A stretch of DNA of 64,000 bases from Malaya genurostris (Eukaryota > Arthropoda > Insecta > Diptera > Culicidae). The notes beneath the pieces are model-generated. The model ran no database searches, was not told the origin of the DNA, and saw nothing but the letters and a program-made list of their open reading frames with translations. Both the position numbers and the translations under genes were made by a program. Below, piece by piece: positions 21,781 through 33,245 of this stretch. Numbering within the stretch: position 1 is the first letter of the stretch; each line of letters starts with the position of its first letter. The stretch is from positions 39,153,502 through 39,217,501 of the forward strand of contig NC_080571.1 in NCBI RefSeq assembly GCF_030247185.1, in the 5' to 3' direction.

Positions 21781-22003
21781 ATTCGTTCAGTAAGTAGCTA
21801 ATATAGCCTACAAATTGAATCAGTTTTAAGCCAAATCTAAAAGACCCTTTCTTTGCATCGTCGCTGACGGTGTGAAATTCAATAGCAACCTATGGGACTA
21901 CGAGATTTTTTTATTCTATGAGTGACATTATTTGACACATACGCACCCACATACACGTACAGACACATACATTTCTCAGCTCGATGAACTGTGTCGAATG
22001 ATA
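21781..22003. repeat. Dispersed repeat tail interrupted by the 1.7-kb element
   Basis: ACACATACGCACC...CAGACACATAC followed by TTTCTCAGCTCGATGAACTGTGTCGAATGATA resembles the tail repeat seen at 48.36-48.47 kb. The sequence continues after the inserted element at 23702 (GAACACGTAGCCCTC). Confidence 0.65.
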
Positions 22004-22005
22004 TA

Positions 22006-23699
22006 GGGTAAGGGCTCCCCATTTCATCTCAGCTCCAATTTCCATCTCATTCCTTCACCTCATAACTTTGAATATTAATCATATCTTTAAACGTACCTGA
22101 ACAAAACTGTGGAAGGTTTTAAAACATTTATTCTAGGTTTTGCCACACTTTCCAATTGAAAAAAATAGTTTAAAAACCTTCAACGATCGCTTTTTTCATT
22201 TAAAATAAGCTCACTTTTTGATTTAGGAACCACTTTCGTCTGAAGTTCTACATTTCATCATGTTTCTGAATATTTACTAATCGATTCGTCTCAAAACATG
22301 ATCACTATTTCACATAATTACACTAATATTCAATGTTCGATGACTTTATAGTTAGTAATGTTCACTTTCCACTTGTTTATTAAACAATAAAAGACTTCTA
22401 AAATTACCTGATAAGCAATAAAAGCAATGAAGAATATGAGATGAAAATTTGCACTTAATCCACTTGATTGCGCTTTGTTTTCAACTCATTTCGTATCGCA
22501 AGGTTGCCAAGTTTTCTCATAATGTTAAATAAGAAAGTTTATTTTTTCATCATTATCATCAGCAAGTATTTTTTGGTATCCGTGGCATTAGTTTATTTAT
22601 ATCATTGATATTTATATATAAATAAAACTGTTTCGGATTCTAATATTACCAAATACAGCGTGTAAAATACTAATCAAATAACCATTGTGGCAAATCTAGT
22701 AGCACTGGTTTCTTTCCGCTATACGTCACCATAACACTGTTAAATGTGTGTGTTTCATCGGCTGTGCACAGAGATGCCAGATATTTTTATAGAAAATATG
22801 TGTCTGCTCTATCTGTTTTCACTAATAAAATGAATCAAATTCAAATTCAAATCAAATTCAAATAGGTTTTAAATTGTTTATCAGTGTTCGTCCTCAAACA
22901 TTTGCACAAAAGATTTCCATTTTAACATGTGATTTGTCCGTTGATTAATAAACTTTTAAAGAAGTACTGCTATCTAATACTAATAGATACTCACAGAGAA
23001 AAGTCTAACGGTTTACTTCTCACTTTTTATGAACCTTTACAAATCTGTATTAAATTTAGAAAATCTGTAATCTGATTTAACGAACGCGAACTCAAAAATC
23101 TATACAATACAGATAAATCTGTATGAATGGCATCTCTGGTTCTGCATTTTGCTTTTAGAAGTACTAATGCCAAAATAGTAACAATTCTTTTTTTGTTTTT
23201 TTTTTAATCTCTCCAAATTAACTGCAGAGTAAAATTTTAAATTTGAAACGAAAGGTAATAAAAACGATCAAGAATATTTAAAACGTCGAATTGATTCCAA
23301 AATGTGTTTTTTTTTTAAATATCGTTTGTTGTGTCATAGTTGGCATTAAGCCCTTTTTAAGGAATATTCTGACATTTTGAACCTGAGAGTGTAATAGTGC
23401 AATATTTTGGTTTTGATTGCTGTCGCCATTGCTAATTTATAGGATGAATAAAGGACCAACGATATGATGAATATAAAACCTTTGAGATGAAATTAGGAGC
23501 ACAGTAGTGAACATATCAGAAGTGTTTTTAGCTGATTTTTTAATTATTATTTTAATTTCCAAGGAATGTGAATCAATTCGCAATGTGGAGCAAGGCGAAT
23601 TAAGCAGAAATATAAAAAAAATCGTAGTGATTTTGGTGGCTAAATCAGGTTTTTAAGGTAACGTCCTTACAAATGAGATGAAATAGGGAGCCCTTAACC
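22006..23699. mobile_element. 1.7-kb non-coding DNA element with TA duplication
   Basis: The ends match as inverted repeats over about 26 bases: GGGTAAGGGCTCCCCATTTC on the left and GGTTAAGGGCTCCCTATTTC on the complement of the right, both continuing ATCTCA. TA flanks both ends (22004-22005 and 23700-23701). Removing the element and one TA joins GAATGATA-TA to GAACACG and restores a dispersed repeat, supporting both boundaries. The interior is AT-rich with no recognisable transposase, so it is non-autonomous. A GAGATGAAATTAGGAGCAC sequence at about 23489 echoes the terminal motif internally. Confidence 0.82.
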
Positions 23700-23701
23700 T
23701 A

Positions 23702-24192
23702 GAACACGTAGCCCTCTAGTAAATTGTTCAAGTGATTGCATAAACTTTCTATATGAGAAAGGCAATAAGTGTACTTTTTTAGAAAAGCATCGTTAGCATG
23801 ATCTTGTAATAACACTAACAAGTAGGTACAAATTGAATAAAAGAATTAGAAATTTACATTTTTATACACCTGAAAAATATAAATTTTTATGTGGTAACCC
23901 TGCACGCTATACGAAATTGAACAAAGCACGGTGCAAACGGAGCAAAACCCCACGTACCGTCGCGTACCAGTTTTGCATCGTCATTTTGAATGACGCTTTG
24001 AATGTTTTGAGACTCATCGCCCTATAATTTCGGAATCGGAGGTCGGATCTGGATGAAATTACACAGTCTATTTAAAGACAATGAGAACTTCAATTCAAAA
24101 CATGATTCGTTAAAATCGGCTTAACCGTTGCTGAGAAATCGAAGTTTCGTTTTTGTATATTTTCTTCACTATTATCGGTGCTTTCGGAAGCG
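23702..24192. repeat. Dispersed repeat fragments
   Basis: About 23905-24028 holds an inverted copy of the module seen at 15.7 and 43.25 kb. A 'tttcggaatcggaggtcggatctggatgaaatt' unit of the 'cttccgg' family follows, ending GCTGAGAAATCG just before the tandem arrays. No gene. Confidence 0.6.
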
Positions 24193-24803
24193 TTCAATTT
24201 TTGTTCAATTTTTGTTCAAATTTTGTTCAAATTTTGTTCAATTTTTGTTCAATTTTTGTTCAATTTTTGTTCAATTTTTGTTCAATTTTTGTTCAATTTT
24301 TGTTCAATTTTTGTTCAATTTTTGTTCAATTTTTGTTCAATTTTTGTTCAATTTTTGTTCAATTTTTGTTCAATTTTTGTTTGATTTTTGTTCAATTTTT
24401 GTTCAAGTTTTGTTGAATTATTGTTCAAATTTTGTTGAATTATTGTTCAATTTTTGTTCAATTTTTGTTCAATTTTTGTTCAATTTTTGTTCAATTTTTG
24501 TTCAATTTTTGTTCAGTTTTTGTTCAATTTTTGTACAATTTTTGTTCAATTTTTGTTCAATTTTTGTTCAATTTTTGTTCAATTTGTGTTCAATTTTTGT
24601 TCAATTTTTGTTCAAATTTTGTTCAATTTTTGTTCAATTTTTGTTCAATTTTTGTTCAATTTTTGTTCAATTTTTGTTCAATTTTTGTTCAATTTTTGTT
24701 CAATTTTTGTTCAATTTTTGTTCAATTTTTGTTCAATTTTTGTTCAATTTTTGTTCAATTTTTGTTCAATTTTTGTTCAATTATTGTTCAATTTTTGATC
24801 AAT
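24193..24803. repeat. 11-bp tandem array (TTCAATTTTTG)n
   Basis: About 55 head-to-tail copies with few variants (TTCAAATTTTG, TTGAATTATTG, TTCAATTTGTG). Open frames run through it in all plus frames as FCSIFVQFLFN-type repeats because an 11-base unit has no stop in any phase. This is satellite DNA, not a gene. Confidence 0.95.
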
Positions 24804-24813
24804 GTTAAATTTT

Positions 24814-27360
24814 TGGAATTTTTGGTATTTCTGGTATTCTTGGTATTCTTGGTATTTTTGGTATTTTTGGTATTTTTGGTATTTTTGGTATTTTTGGTAT
24901 TTTTGGTATTTTTGGTGTTTTTGGTATTTTTGGTATTTTTGGTATTTTTGGTATTTTTGGTATTTTTGGTATTTTTGGTATTTTTGATATTTTTTGGTAT
25001 ATTTGGTATTTCTGGTATTTCAGGTATTTTTGGTATTTTTGGTATTTTTGGTATTTTTGGTATTTTTGGTATTTTTGGTATTTTTGGTATTTTTGGTATT
25101 TTTGGTATTTTTGGTATTTTTGGTATTTTTGGTATTTTTGGTATTTTTGGTATTTTTGGTATTTTTGGTATTTTTGGTATTTTTGGTATTTTTGGTATTT
25201 TGGTATTTTTGGTATTTTTGGTATTTTTGGTATTTTTGGTATTTTTGGTATTTTTGGTATTTTTGGTATTTTTGGTATTTTTGGTATTTTTGGTATTTTT
25301 GGTATTTTTGGTATTTTTGGTATTTTTGGTATTTTTGGTATTTTTGGTATTTTTGGTATTTTTGGTATTTTTGGTATTTTTGGTATTTTTGGTATTTTTG
25401 GTATTTTTGGTATTTTTGGTATTTTTGGTATTTTTGGTATTTTTGGTATTTTTGGTATTTTTGGTATTTTTGGTATTTTTGGTATTTTTGGTATTTTGGT
25501 ATTTTTGGTATTTTTGGTATTTTTGGTATTTTTGGTATTTTTGGTATTTTTGGTATTTTTGGTATTTTTGGTATTTTTGGTATTTTTGGTATTTTTGGTA
25601 TTTTTGGTAGTTTTGGTATTTTTGGTATTTTTGGTATTTTTGGTATTTTTGGTATTTTTGGTATTTTTGGTATTTTTGGTATTTTTGGTATTTTTGGTAT
25701 TTTTGGTATTTTTGGTATTTTTGGTATTTTTGGTATTTTTGGTATTTTTGGTATTTTTGGTATTTTTGGTATTTTTGGTATTTTTGGTATTTTTGGTATT
25801 TTTGGTATTTTTGGTATTTTTGGTATTTTTGGCATTTTTGGTATTTTTGGTATTTTTGGTATTTTTGGTATTTTTGGTATTTTTGGTATTTTTGGTATTT
25901 TTGGTATTTTTGGTATTTTTGGTATTTTTGGTATTTTTGGTATTTTTGGTATTTATGGTATTTTTGGTATTTTTGTTATTTTTGATATTTTTGTTATTTT
26001 TGGTATTTTTGGTATTTTTGGTATTTTTGGTATTTTTGGTATTTTTGGTATTTTTGGTATTTTTGGTATTTTTGATATTTTTGTTATTTTTGGTATTTTT
26101 GGTATTTTTGGTATTTTTGGTATTTTTGGTATTTTTGGTATTTTTGGTATTTTTGGTATTTTTGGTATTTTTGGTATTATTGGTATTTTTGGTATTTTTG
26201 GTATTTTTGGTATTTTTGGTATTTTTGGTATTTTTGGTATTTTTGGTATTTTTGGTATTTTTGGTATTTTTGGTATTTTTGGTATTTTTGGTATTTTTGG
26301 TATTTTTGGTATTTTTGGTATTTTTGGTATTTTTGGTATTTTTGGTATTTTTGGTATTTTTGGTATTTTTGGTATTTTTGGTATTTTTGGTATTTTTGGT
26401 ATTTTTGGTATATTTGGTATTTTTGGTATTTTTGGTATTTTTGGTATTTTTGGTATTTTTGGTATTTTTGGTATTTTTGGTATTTTTGGTATTTTTGGTA
26501 TTTTTGGTATTTTTGGTATTTTTGGTATTTTTGGTATTTTTGGTATTTTTGGTATTTTTGGTATTTTTGGTATTTTTGGTATTTTTGGTATTTTTGGTAT
26601 TTTTGGTATTTTTGGTATTTTTGGTATTTTTGGTATTTTTGGTATTTTTGGTATTTTTGGTATTTTTGGTATTTTTGGTATTTTTGGTATTTTCGGTATT
26701 TTTGGTATTTTTGGTGTTTTTGGTATTTTTGGTATTTTTGGTATTTTTGGTATTTTTGGTATTTTTGGTATTTTTGGTATTTTGGTATTTTTGGTATTTT
26801 TGGTATTTTTGGTATTTTTGGTATTTTGGTATTTTTGGTATTTTTGGTATTTTTGGTATTTTTGGTATTTTTGGTATTTTTGGTATTTTTGGTATTTTTG
26901 GTATTTTTGGTATTTTTGGTATTTTTGGTATTTTTGGTATTTTTGGTATTTTTGGTATTTTTGGTATTTTTGGTATTTTTGGTATTTTTGGTATTTTTGG
27001 TATTTTTGGTATTTTTGGTATTTTTGGTATTTTTGGTATTTTTGGTATTTTTGGTATTTTTGGTATTTTTGGTATTATTGGTATTTTTGGTATTTTTGGT
27101 ATTTTTGGTATTTTGGTATTTTTGGTATTTTTGGTATTTTTGGTATTTTTGGTATTTATGGTATTTATGGTATTTTTGTTATTTTTGGTATTTTTGGTAT
27201 TTTTGGTATTTTTGGTATTTTTGGTATTTTTGGTATTTTTGGTATTTTTGGTATTTTTGGTATTTTTGGTATTTTTGTTATTTTTGGTATTTTTGTTATT
27301 TTTGGTATTTTTGATATTTTTGGTATTTTTGGTATTTTTGGTATTTTTGGTATTTTTGGA
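24814..27360. repeat. 9-bp tandem array (GGTATTTTT)n, about 280 copies
   Basis: A near-perfect array of about 2.5 kb. Single-base losses (GGTATTTTGGTATTTTT) near 25200, 25495, 26780, 26826 and 27112 shift the phase, so open frames switch between LVF, YFW and GIF repeats. Variant units (GTTATTTTT, GATATTTTT, GGTATTTAT) cluster near 25950-26090 and 27150-27310. The array starts right after the 11-bp array with a few transitional units. Confidence 0.95.
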
Positions 27361-29670
27361 ATATTTTCATGTATTAGATAAAAATATTTTGATCCAAAAA
27401 CGATTTATCTAAACACAAGCATATCATCCGTAAAGCCATGAAGCTCAGGCTCGGTCATGTCTATGAAAACCAAATCCAAGAGGATTATCTGTCCCTTTAC
27501 TGCTCATCAAATTAGATAATATATCAATATGAGCAAAGCATCCAATATCAAGATGGACCATTAGTGGATCCGGCGACGCCATAATGAAATGTGCACCACA
27601 AAAGAATAGCTGGGGCTGTTTGAGATAGCTTCTACAACTATCTGCCAATAACAATACAAATCCGAATCTTTCACTGACCGTCAATCCCGATGCTGTGTTA
27701 TACAACGCTTACCGAAAATAGCCCCTGAAAGTTAGAAAACGAATGAGAGAAAAAATGTAGCCCACCAATAGCAAATCACCGGCAATAAAACCAGATAGCA
27801 ACGTAATCAAACCAGAAAAATTTCCAGTCTCACAGAAAGCTTTCCCAGGCATTTATCTTTTTCACAAAAAGACGCACACACACAAAAAGAGTCACGCACA
27901 GTTCACAATTGAGGTTGTTGTTGTTGTTGGTGCTTGGTGGATGGTGATGTTGCTCCCGGGGTCCGATCTCGAAAGCGGTCAACTGCTAATGGATGAGCAA
28001 GCTTCCATTCAAACCCAGTTCTCGAATAGCCCAGTGAGTTGGCCAATACCAGAAGCCTATTGGTTTGCGCTTATCCACATAAGTGCTGGCAGAACCGTCT
28101 TCTTCGTCTGCACCGCCTACGCGTGGAACCACAAGAGAAATGCTTTTATCAATTCGATTCTCATTTTATTTTATTTTTTGCTTCTTTTAAAGAAAAGAAA
28201 AACCAGCCGTTCCGACCTAGAGCAAAAGGGCAGCGTTCCGAAACCAATATTTCCTACTCCGTGACTGGTTCTTCCTTTTCACGACGACGACGATGATGAT
28301 GATAATAATAGTGGAAATGCTTTGAGCACTCGCGGATGGAAAATAAAACATCCGTATCTGGTGTCGATAGAGAGAGCCGAGTTTCCAACTTGTCCCGGTG
28401 CTGAAAGCAGACGAAAGAAAAAACATTTTGTGGGACAATAGTTGGAATCGAAGCGAGATTCAAGAACGTTCGGCAAAACGATGAGAGCACTTTCGCTAGG
28501 AACTTATTGTCAAATAAATATTAATTGCTTGAAAAGAAAATGAAAAAGTTTTCCACTGGGGTATTCAACGTGGAACCATTTCTGTGGGGGATGGGCCAGG
28601 TAGAATTTTCTCGTTATCTTTACAATTTCTAGCACTTCCACTTCTACCAACAGCGACGGCGACGAGAGCAGATCGAGTGATAGCGAAGTTATGGCGTTCC
28701 TTCGGTACCTGGCTCGAAAGATTGGGTCATCCGCCAAGTTACCGGTAGTAGGTAGCAGAGGTACGACCCTTCGTTTTAGCATCGAGAAAACTCATACGCG
28801 CCACCACACCCACCTTGCACCTTCCCCTTGAAGACGTGCGGAAAAGTTTTCAGGTTTCTTTTATTACGCTCAATTGCAGAACTAATAGCCACCACCGCCG
28901 TATATCAATTGATAGCAGAAAAACGGTAAACTGTCTAATGGCGGTCATAATTTACTATTAGCTGGGATTTGTTGATGATTTGTACGATTAGATGGGGGAG
29001 CGACTGTTTCGCCGGTTTTCCGGGGAGTCGAACGATATTTCTTGGCCATAATTGAGTATCCAAAGCATCCAACGTTATTTGTGGGAAGTTGACTATGAAT
29101 GAGATAGTCGATCCTACACTGCGGCCGGGAGGGTCGCTGCTTGGTTGATTTTATGAATTCTACTTGATTGATTGGACGGCGATAAATTGCTCGGGAAAAG
29201 GATATTGACCAGAGTATCAAATCGGGATATAAAATGAATCTTCATTAGTGAGATTTATGTTAGGCGCAAATCCTCGCAGAAATATCGGATAGCTACAATA
29301 AGACCCTTCAAATACCACGGAAAATATGATCAGACAACAGATTATGAACATTCGATTTGTGGAATGATTTATTCTGCTTTTTAGGTGGCGATTCCTTCCA
29401 TAACGAATCATATGCGTTTCGTAAAGTACTTGCGTCTCCATTCGGTGGTTGGCATAATGGAGACGAATCTGAATCTAATCTACCATCGTGATATCCTTTT
29501 GAAGGGGCATTACTGGGTGCGCAACCCTCAAGTTCAACTGTTTGAACTATGTACAATTTTAGACGGAAGTATTTTCTATTATTACAAATATAATCATATT
29601 CGCAATTCGAAGTCTCCGATTTCAATGAAACTTTCTGCACATTAAGGCTTTGTCACAAAGAAATTACTTT
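27361..29670. other. Mixed-composition island, probably single copy
   Basis: No satellite or transposon ends recognised. It is GC-richer than its surroundings around 27.9-28.8 kb. It contains short trinucleotide runs: GTTGTTGTTGTTG near 27913 and CGACGACGACGATGATGATG near 28281. Open frames on both strands are short, overlapping and motif-free. It may be original host intergenic or intronic DNA; I cannot support a gene. Confidence 0.4.
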
Positions 29671-29679
29671 ACATTCTTG

Positions 29680-29771
29680 AATTCTTGAACTCTTGAACTC
29701 CTCAACTCTTGAACTCTTCAACTCTTCCACTCTTGATTCTTGACTCTTGGATCTTGGTTCTTAACTCTTTA
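29680..29771. repeat. Degenerate ~10-11-bp repeat next to the 7-bp array
   Basis: Irregular units such as TTGAACTCTTGAACTCC, CAACTCTTGAACTCTTC and TTGATTCTTGACTCTTGG lead directly into the 7-bp array. The units are not uniform. Confidence 0.6.
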
Positions 29772-30668
29772 CAAGTTTCAAGTTTCAAGTTTCAAGTTTC
29801 AAGTTGAAGTTTCAAGTTTCAAGTTTCAAGTTTCAAGTTTCAAGTTTCAAGTTTCAAGTTTCAAGTTTCAAGTTTCAAGTTTCAAGTTTCAAGTTTCAAG
29901 TTTCAAGTTTCAAGTTTCAAGTTTCAAGTTTCAAGTTTCAAGTTTCAAGTTTCAAGTTTCAAGTTTCAAGTTTCAAGTTTCAAGTTTCAAGTTTCAAGTT
30001 TCAAGTTTCAAGTTTCAAGTTTCAAGTTTCAAGTTTCAAGTTTCAAGTTTCAAGTTTCAAGTTTCAAGTTTCAAGTTTCAAGTTTCAAGTTTCAAGTTTC
30101 AAGTTTCAAGTTTCAAGTTTCAAGTTTCAAGTTTCAAGTTTCAAGTTTCAAGTTTCAAGTTTCAAGTTTCAAGTTTCAAGTTTCAAGTTTCAAGTTTCAA
30201 GTTTCAAGTTTCAAGTTTCAAGTTTCAAGTTTCAAGTTTCAAGTTTCAAGTTTCAAGTTTCAAGTTTCAAGTTTCAAGTTTCAAGTTTCAAGTTTCAAGT
30301 TTCAAGTTTCAAGTTTCAAGTTTCAAGTTTCAAGTTTCAAGTTTCAAGTTTCAAGTTTCAAGTTTCAAGTTTCAAGTTTCAAGTTTCAAGTTTCAAATTT
30401 CAAGTTTCAAGTTTCAAGTTTCAAGTTTCAAGTTTCAAGTTTCAAGTTTCAAGTTTCAAGTTTCAAGTTTCAAGTTTCAAGTTTCAAGTTTCAAGTTTCA
30501 AGTTTCAAGTTTCAAGTTTCAAGTTTCAAGTTTCAAGTTTCAAGTTTCAAGTTTCAAGTTTCAAGTTTCAAGTTTCAAGTTTCAAGTTTCAAGTTTCAAG
30601 TTTCAAGTTTCAAGTTTCAAGTTTCAAGTTTCAAGTTTCAAGTTTCAAGTTTCAAGTTTCAAGTTTCA
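29772..30668. repeat. 7-bp tandem array (CAAGTTT)n, about 128 copies
   Basis: An almost invariant 0.9-kb array. The only clear departures are a short indel near 29804 (CAAGTTGAAGTTT) and one CAAATTT near 30395. The open frames read SSFKFQV in all plus frames because the 7-mer has no stop. This is satellite DNA. Confidence 0.95.
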
Positions 30669-30675
30669 ATCATTG

Positions 30676-31320
30676 TCATCTGGCAGAAGATCATTTGGCC
30701 GAAGGTCATTTGGCCGAAGGTCATTTGGCCGAAGGTCATTTGGCCGAAGGTCATTTGGCCGAAGGTCATTTGGCCGAAGGTCATTTGGCCGAAGGTCATT
30801 TGACCGAAGGTCATTTGGCCGAAGGTCATTTGGCCGAAGGTCATTTGGCCGAAGGTCATTTGGCCGAAGGTCATTTGGCCGAAGGTCATTTGGCCGAAGG
30901 TCATTTGGCCGAAGGTCATTTGGCCGAAGGTCATTTGGCCGAAGGCCATTTGGCCGAAGGTCATTTGGCCGAAGGCCATTTGGCCGAAGGTCATTTGGCC
31001 GAAGATCATTTGGTCGAAGGTCATTTGGCCGAAGGTCATTTGGTCGAAGTTCATTTGGCCGAAGGTCATTTGGCCGAAGGTCATTTGGCCGAAGGTCATT
31101 TGGCCGAAGGTCATTTGGCCGAAGGTCATTTGGCCGAAGGTCATTTGGCCGAAGGTCATTTGGCCGAAGGTCATTTGGCCGAAGGTCATTTGGCCGAAGG
31201 TCATTTGGCCGAAGGTCATTTGGCCGAAGGTCATTTGGCCGAAGGTCATTTGGCCGAGGGTCATTTGGCCGAAGGTCATTTGGCCGAAGGTCATTTGGCC
31301 GAAGGTCATTCGGCCGAAGT
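30676..31320. repeat. 15-bp tandem array (TCATTTGGCCGAAGG)n, 43 copies
   Basis: 645 bp, exactly 43 units, starting eight bases after the 7-bp array. Variants include TCATTTGACCGAAGG, CCATTTGGCCGAAGG and TCATTTGGTCGAAGT. Because 15 is divisible by 3 the frames read HLAEG, SFGRR and, on the minus strand, MTFGQ/DLRPN repeats. The central GGCC lies in a short palindromic TTTGGCCGAA core. This is a minisatellite. Confidence 0.95.
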
Positions 31321-31372
31321 TTTTTCAATTTTTTTCGAGCAGAATTTTCTAACATTTGGTCGATTTTTAATA

Positions 31373-32656
31373 AGGAGTGTATCGAAAATAAGTTATCCCC
31401 AAATTTTTCTTCCTAATTATGAATAAAAACGATATTTTATTCAAACTAAAAATTGATCCTTTATTGTACGAGGTTAAACTTGAGCATAATGAAAACCGGA
31501 TGAATTTTAAGTTATTCCTTCACGAATTTTAGAATTTTTGATCGAGCGCTCTTCGTCAAGTTCCGTACAAGTGTTGCATCGCATTTTTTGGACGCTTGAG
31601 TCCAAATTTTTTTTGAGCTCCTGCATGTTCCCAGCTGCCTTACCAGTCATCTTGAAGACCCTCTTCACGATTGCCCACTAACGTTCGATGGGTCGAAGCT
31701 GAGGGTAATTTGGCGGATTGATGTTTTTCTCAACGAAATTTATACCCTTTTCCGCAAGCCAATTGAGAGTGATTTTGGCATAGTGAGCCGATGCTAAAGC
31801 CGGCCAAAACAGTGGAGGTGTACTAGGCTTTTTATATAAAGGCAGTAGTCTCTTCTGCAGACACTCAGATCGATAGATTTCTGCATTTATAGTTCCGGTA
31901 GTGTACAAAATTGTTAACTTCAAACCACAGGAACATATTGCTTACCATACCAGTATCTTTCGACCGAATTTCTCCACTAGAATCGACCTGTCCGCATCGC
32001 TCACATCCTCCCCAACGACGACAGTAAAGTATTGTGGACCGGGAAGGGTTTTCAATCCTCCTTTATATAAGTCTCATCGTTCATCAGAGAGCATGCATCC
32101 GGACACTGCAAAAGATGCGAATACAATTTCTGGGCCCTTGTTGTTGCTCGCTTCTTCTGTTCTACACTTTGTTTCGAAATTTTCATGCTTCTTGTATGTC
32201 TTCAGGTGATTTCGCCTCTTCACGTTCCTGCTTTTTTGACCAAATCACGTATTGACATTGATTTGCTCTTCATGATTAGAGATACCACTTTCTGGTCCAG
32301 TTTCGGGTTGGAAGAACCGGGTTTTCTGCCTCTTCCTGGTTGCTCATCCAAAGAATAGTGTTCCCCAAACTTATTAATGATGGATTTAACACTGGCATGA
32401 CGAATTCCAAACCGCTTCGCCAATTTTCGCATAGTAATACCCTACTCACTTAGCCATGTGAACCTTAACCTTAATTTTCACTTCCTTTTCAATATGCGAA
32501 ATTTTGAAAACGCAGAATTTCAACCGCACAAACAAGTAAACAAACGACAGTTGACAGCCAAACGCATAGCATGCTGTGATCTGTGCATAAAAAACTATAA
32601 CAAATACATACGTACAACACAAATGTATGTTGATAGCTTATTTTCGATACACTCCT
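31373..32656 (-). mobile_element. Decayed Tc1/mariner element of a second 37-spacing family
   Basis: 1,284 bp between TA dinucleotides (31371-31372 and 32657-32658). Both ends begin AGGAGTGTATCGAAAATAAG as perfect 20-bp inverted repeats, extending a few bases further with a mismatch. The minus strand carries a broken transposase gene. The ends are unrelated to those of the other DD37E copies, so it is a distinct family. Confidence 0.88.
31520..32432 (-). pseudogene. Transposase pseudogene of the 31.4-kb Tc1/mariner element
   Basis: Minus strand. From the ATG at 32432 a 70-codon frame gives the helix-turn-helix half (MRKLAKRFGIRHASVKSIIN, then GRGRKPGSSNPKLDQKVV). Frameshifts follow, with LMNDETYIK (first catalytic Asp) and TLPGPQYFTV recognisable. 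From 31923 a frame reads through KRLLPLYK, LFWPALASAHYAK and NYPQLRPIER. The second catalytic Asp is replaced by Ala (WPALAS instead of WPDLAS), while its spacing to the Glu is still 37 residues. At least one in-frame stop also lies before 31923. It cannot be active. Confidence 0.83.
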
Positions 32657-32658
32657 TA

Positions 32659-32877
32659 CAAGTTTTTTGTGTTAATTTTTTCGAGCATTTTTATTAAGTA
32701 ATTAGGCAGTTTTTTTAAATAATTGCTTGAGCAGTTTTATCAGATTTTTAGGACCAGATTTCTCCAGTAGTTTTTTTGTAATTTCAAGCACGAAGTCACG
32801 GTTGAAAGTCATGCAAATATCTTGTACATTTATGAATTAACTCCCAAATGTTATGAAACTGAAAGTCAATTATTATT
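32659..32877. other. AT-rich spacer
   Basis: No gene or repeat boundary recognised. Confidence 0.5.
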
Positions 32878-33245
32878 TTTACGTTTCGTTTTTGACTCAT
32901 CAGCGCAGAGCAGCTCAAACTGAACTGCTTAGTGCTAAACTCGGCAGTTCAATTTGAACCGCTCAGCAGACGTAAAGTTTCTGCTACTCACAGAACACTT
33001 TTTGTCTTGTAACGGAGCGCAATGTCTTTTCTGACGTGCCGTACGAAAACGTGTTTTCGTTCGACTATTTCTGGCCGGTGCAAGTTTGGTCATTTAGGGT
33101 TTAGCCAAATTTTGTGCTAGGGCACATAACCGTTTTTATTATTTTTACGTTTCGTCTTTGACTCACCAGTGCAGAGCAGTTCAAATTGAACTGCTTAGTG
33201 CTAAACTCGGCGAAAGTCAATTTCTGCATCGATATGCGTGACTTT
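32878..33245. repeat. Palindrome-rich dispersed repeat, two adjacent copies
   Basis: One copy (about 32878-33110) runs from TTTACGTTTCGT through CAGTTCAATTTGAACCGCTC to CAGACGTAAAGTTT, whose ends are near inverted repeats of each other. It continues to TTAGCCAAATTTTGTGCTAG. A second, partial copy starts at about 33138. Related copies occur at 41256-41470 and 43495-43590. The inner GAGCAGTTCAAATTGAACTG is itself palindromic. No coding potential. Confidence 0.75.

Noticed and set aside
24128..27412. Long hydrophobic open frames (up to 795 codons) that look like membrane repeat proteins
   Set aside because: They are translations of (TTCAATTTTTG)n and (GGTATTTTT)n. Several frames on both strands are open at once, and phase slips change the repeat type without any stop, as expected of satellite DNA.
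29740..31426. Open frames of 540-558 codons with SSFKFQV then HLAEG or SFGRR repeats
   Set aside because: They result from the 7-bp and 15-bp arrays having no stop codon in the relevant phases. No start context, domain or flanking gene structure.
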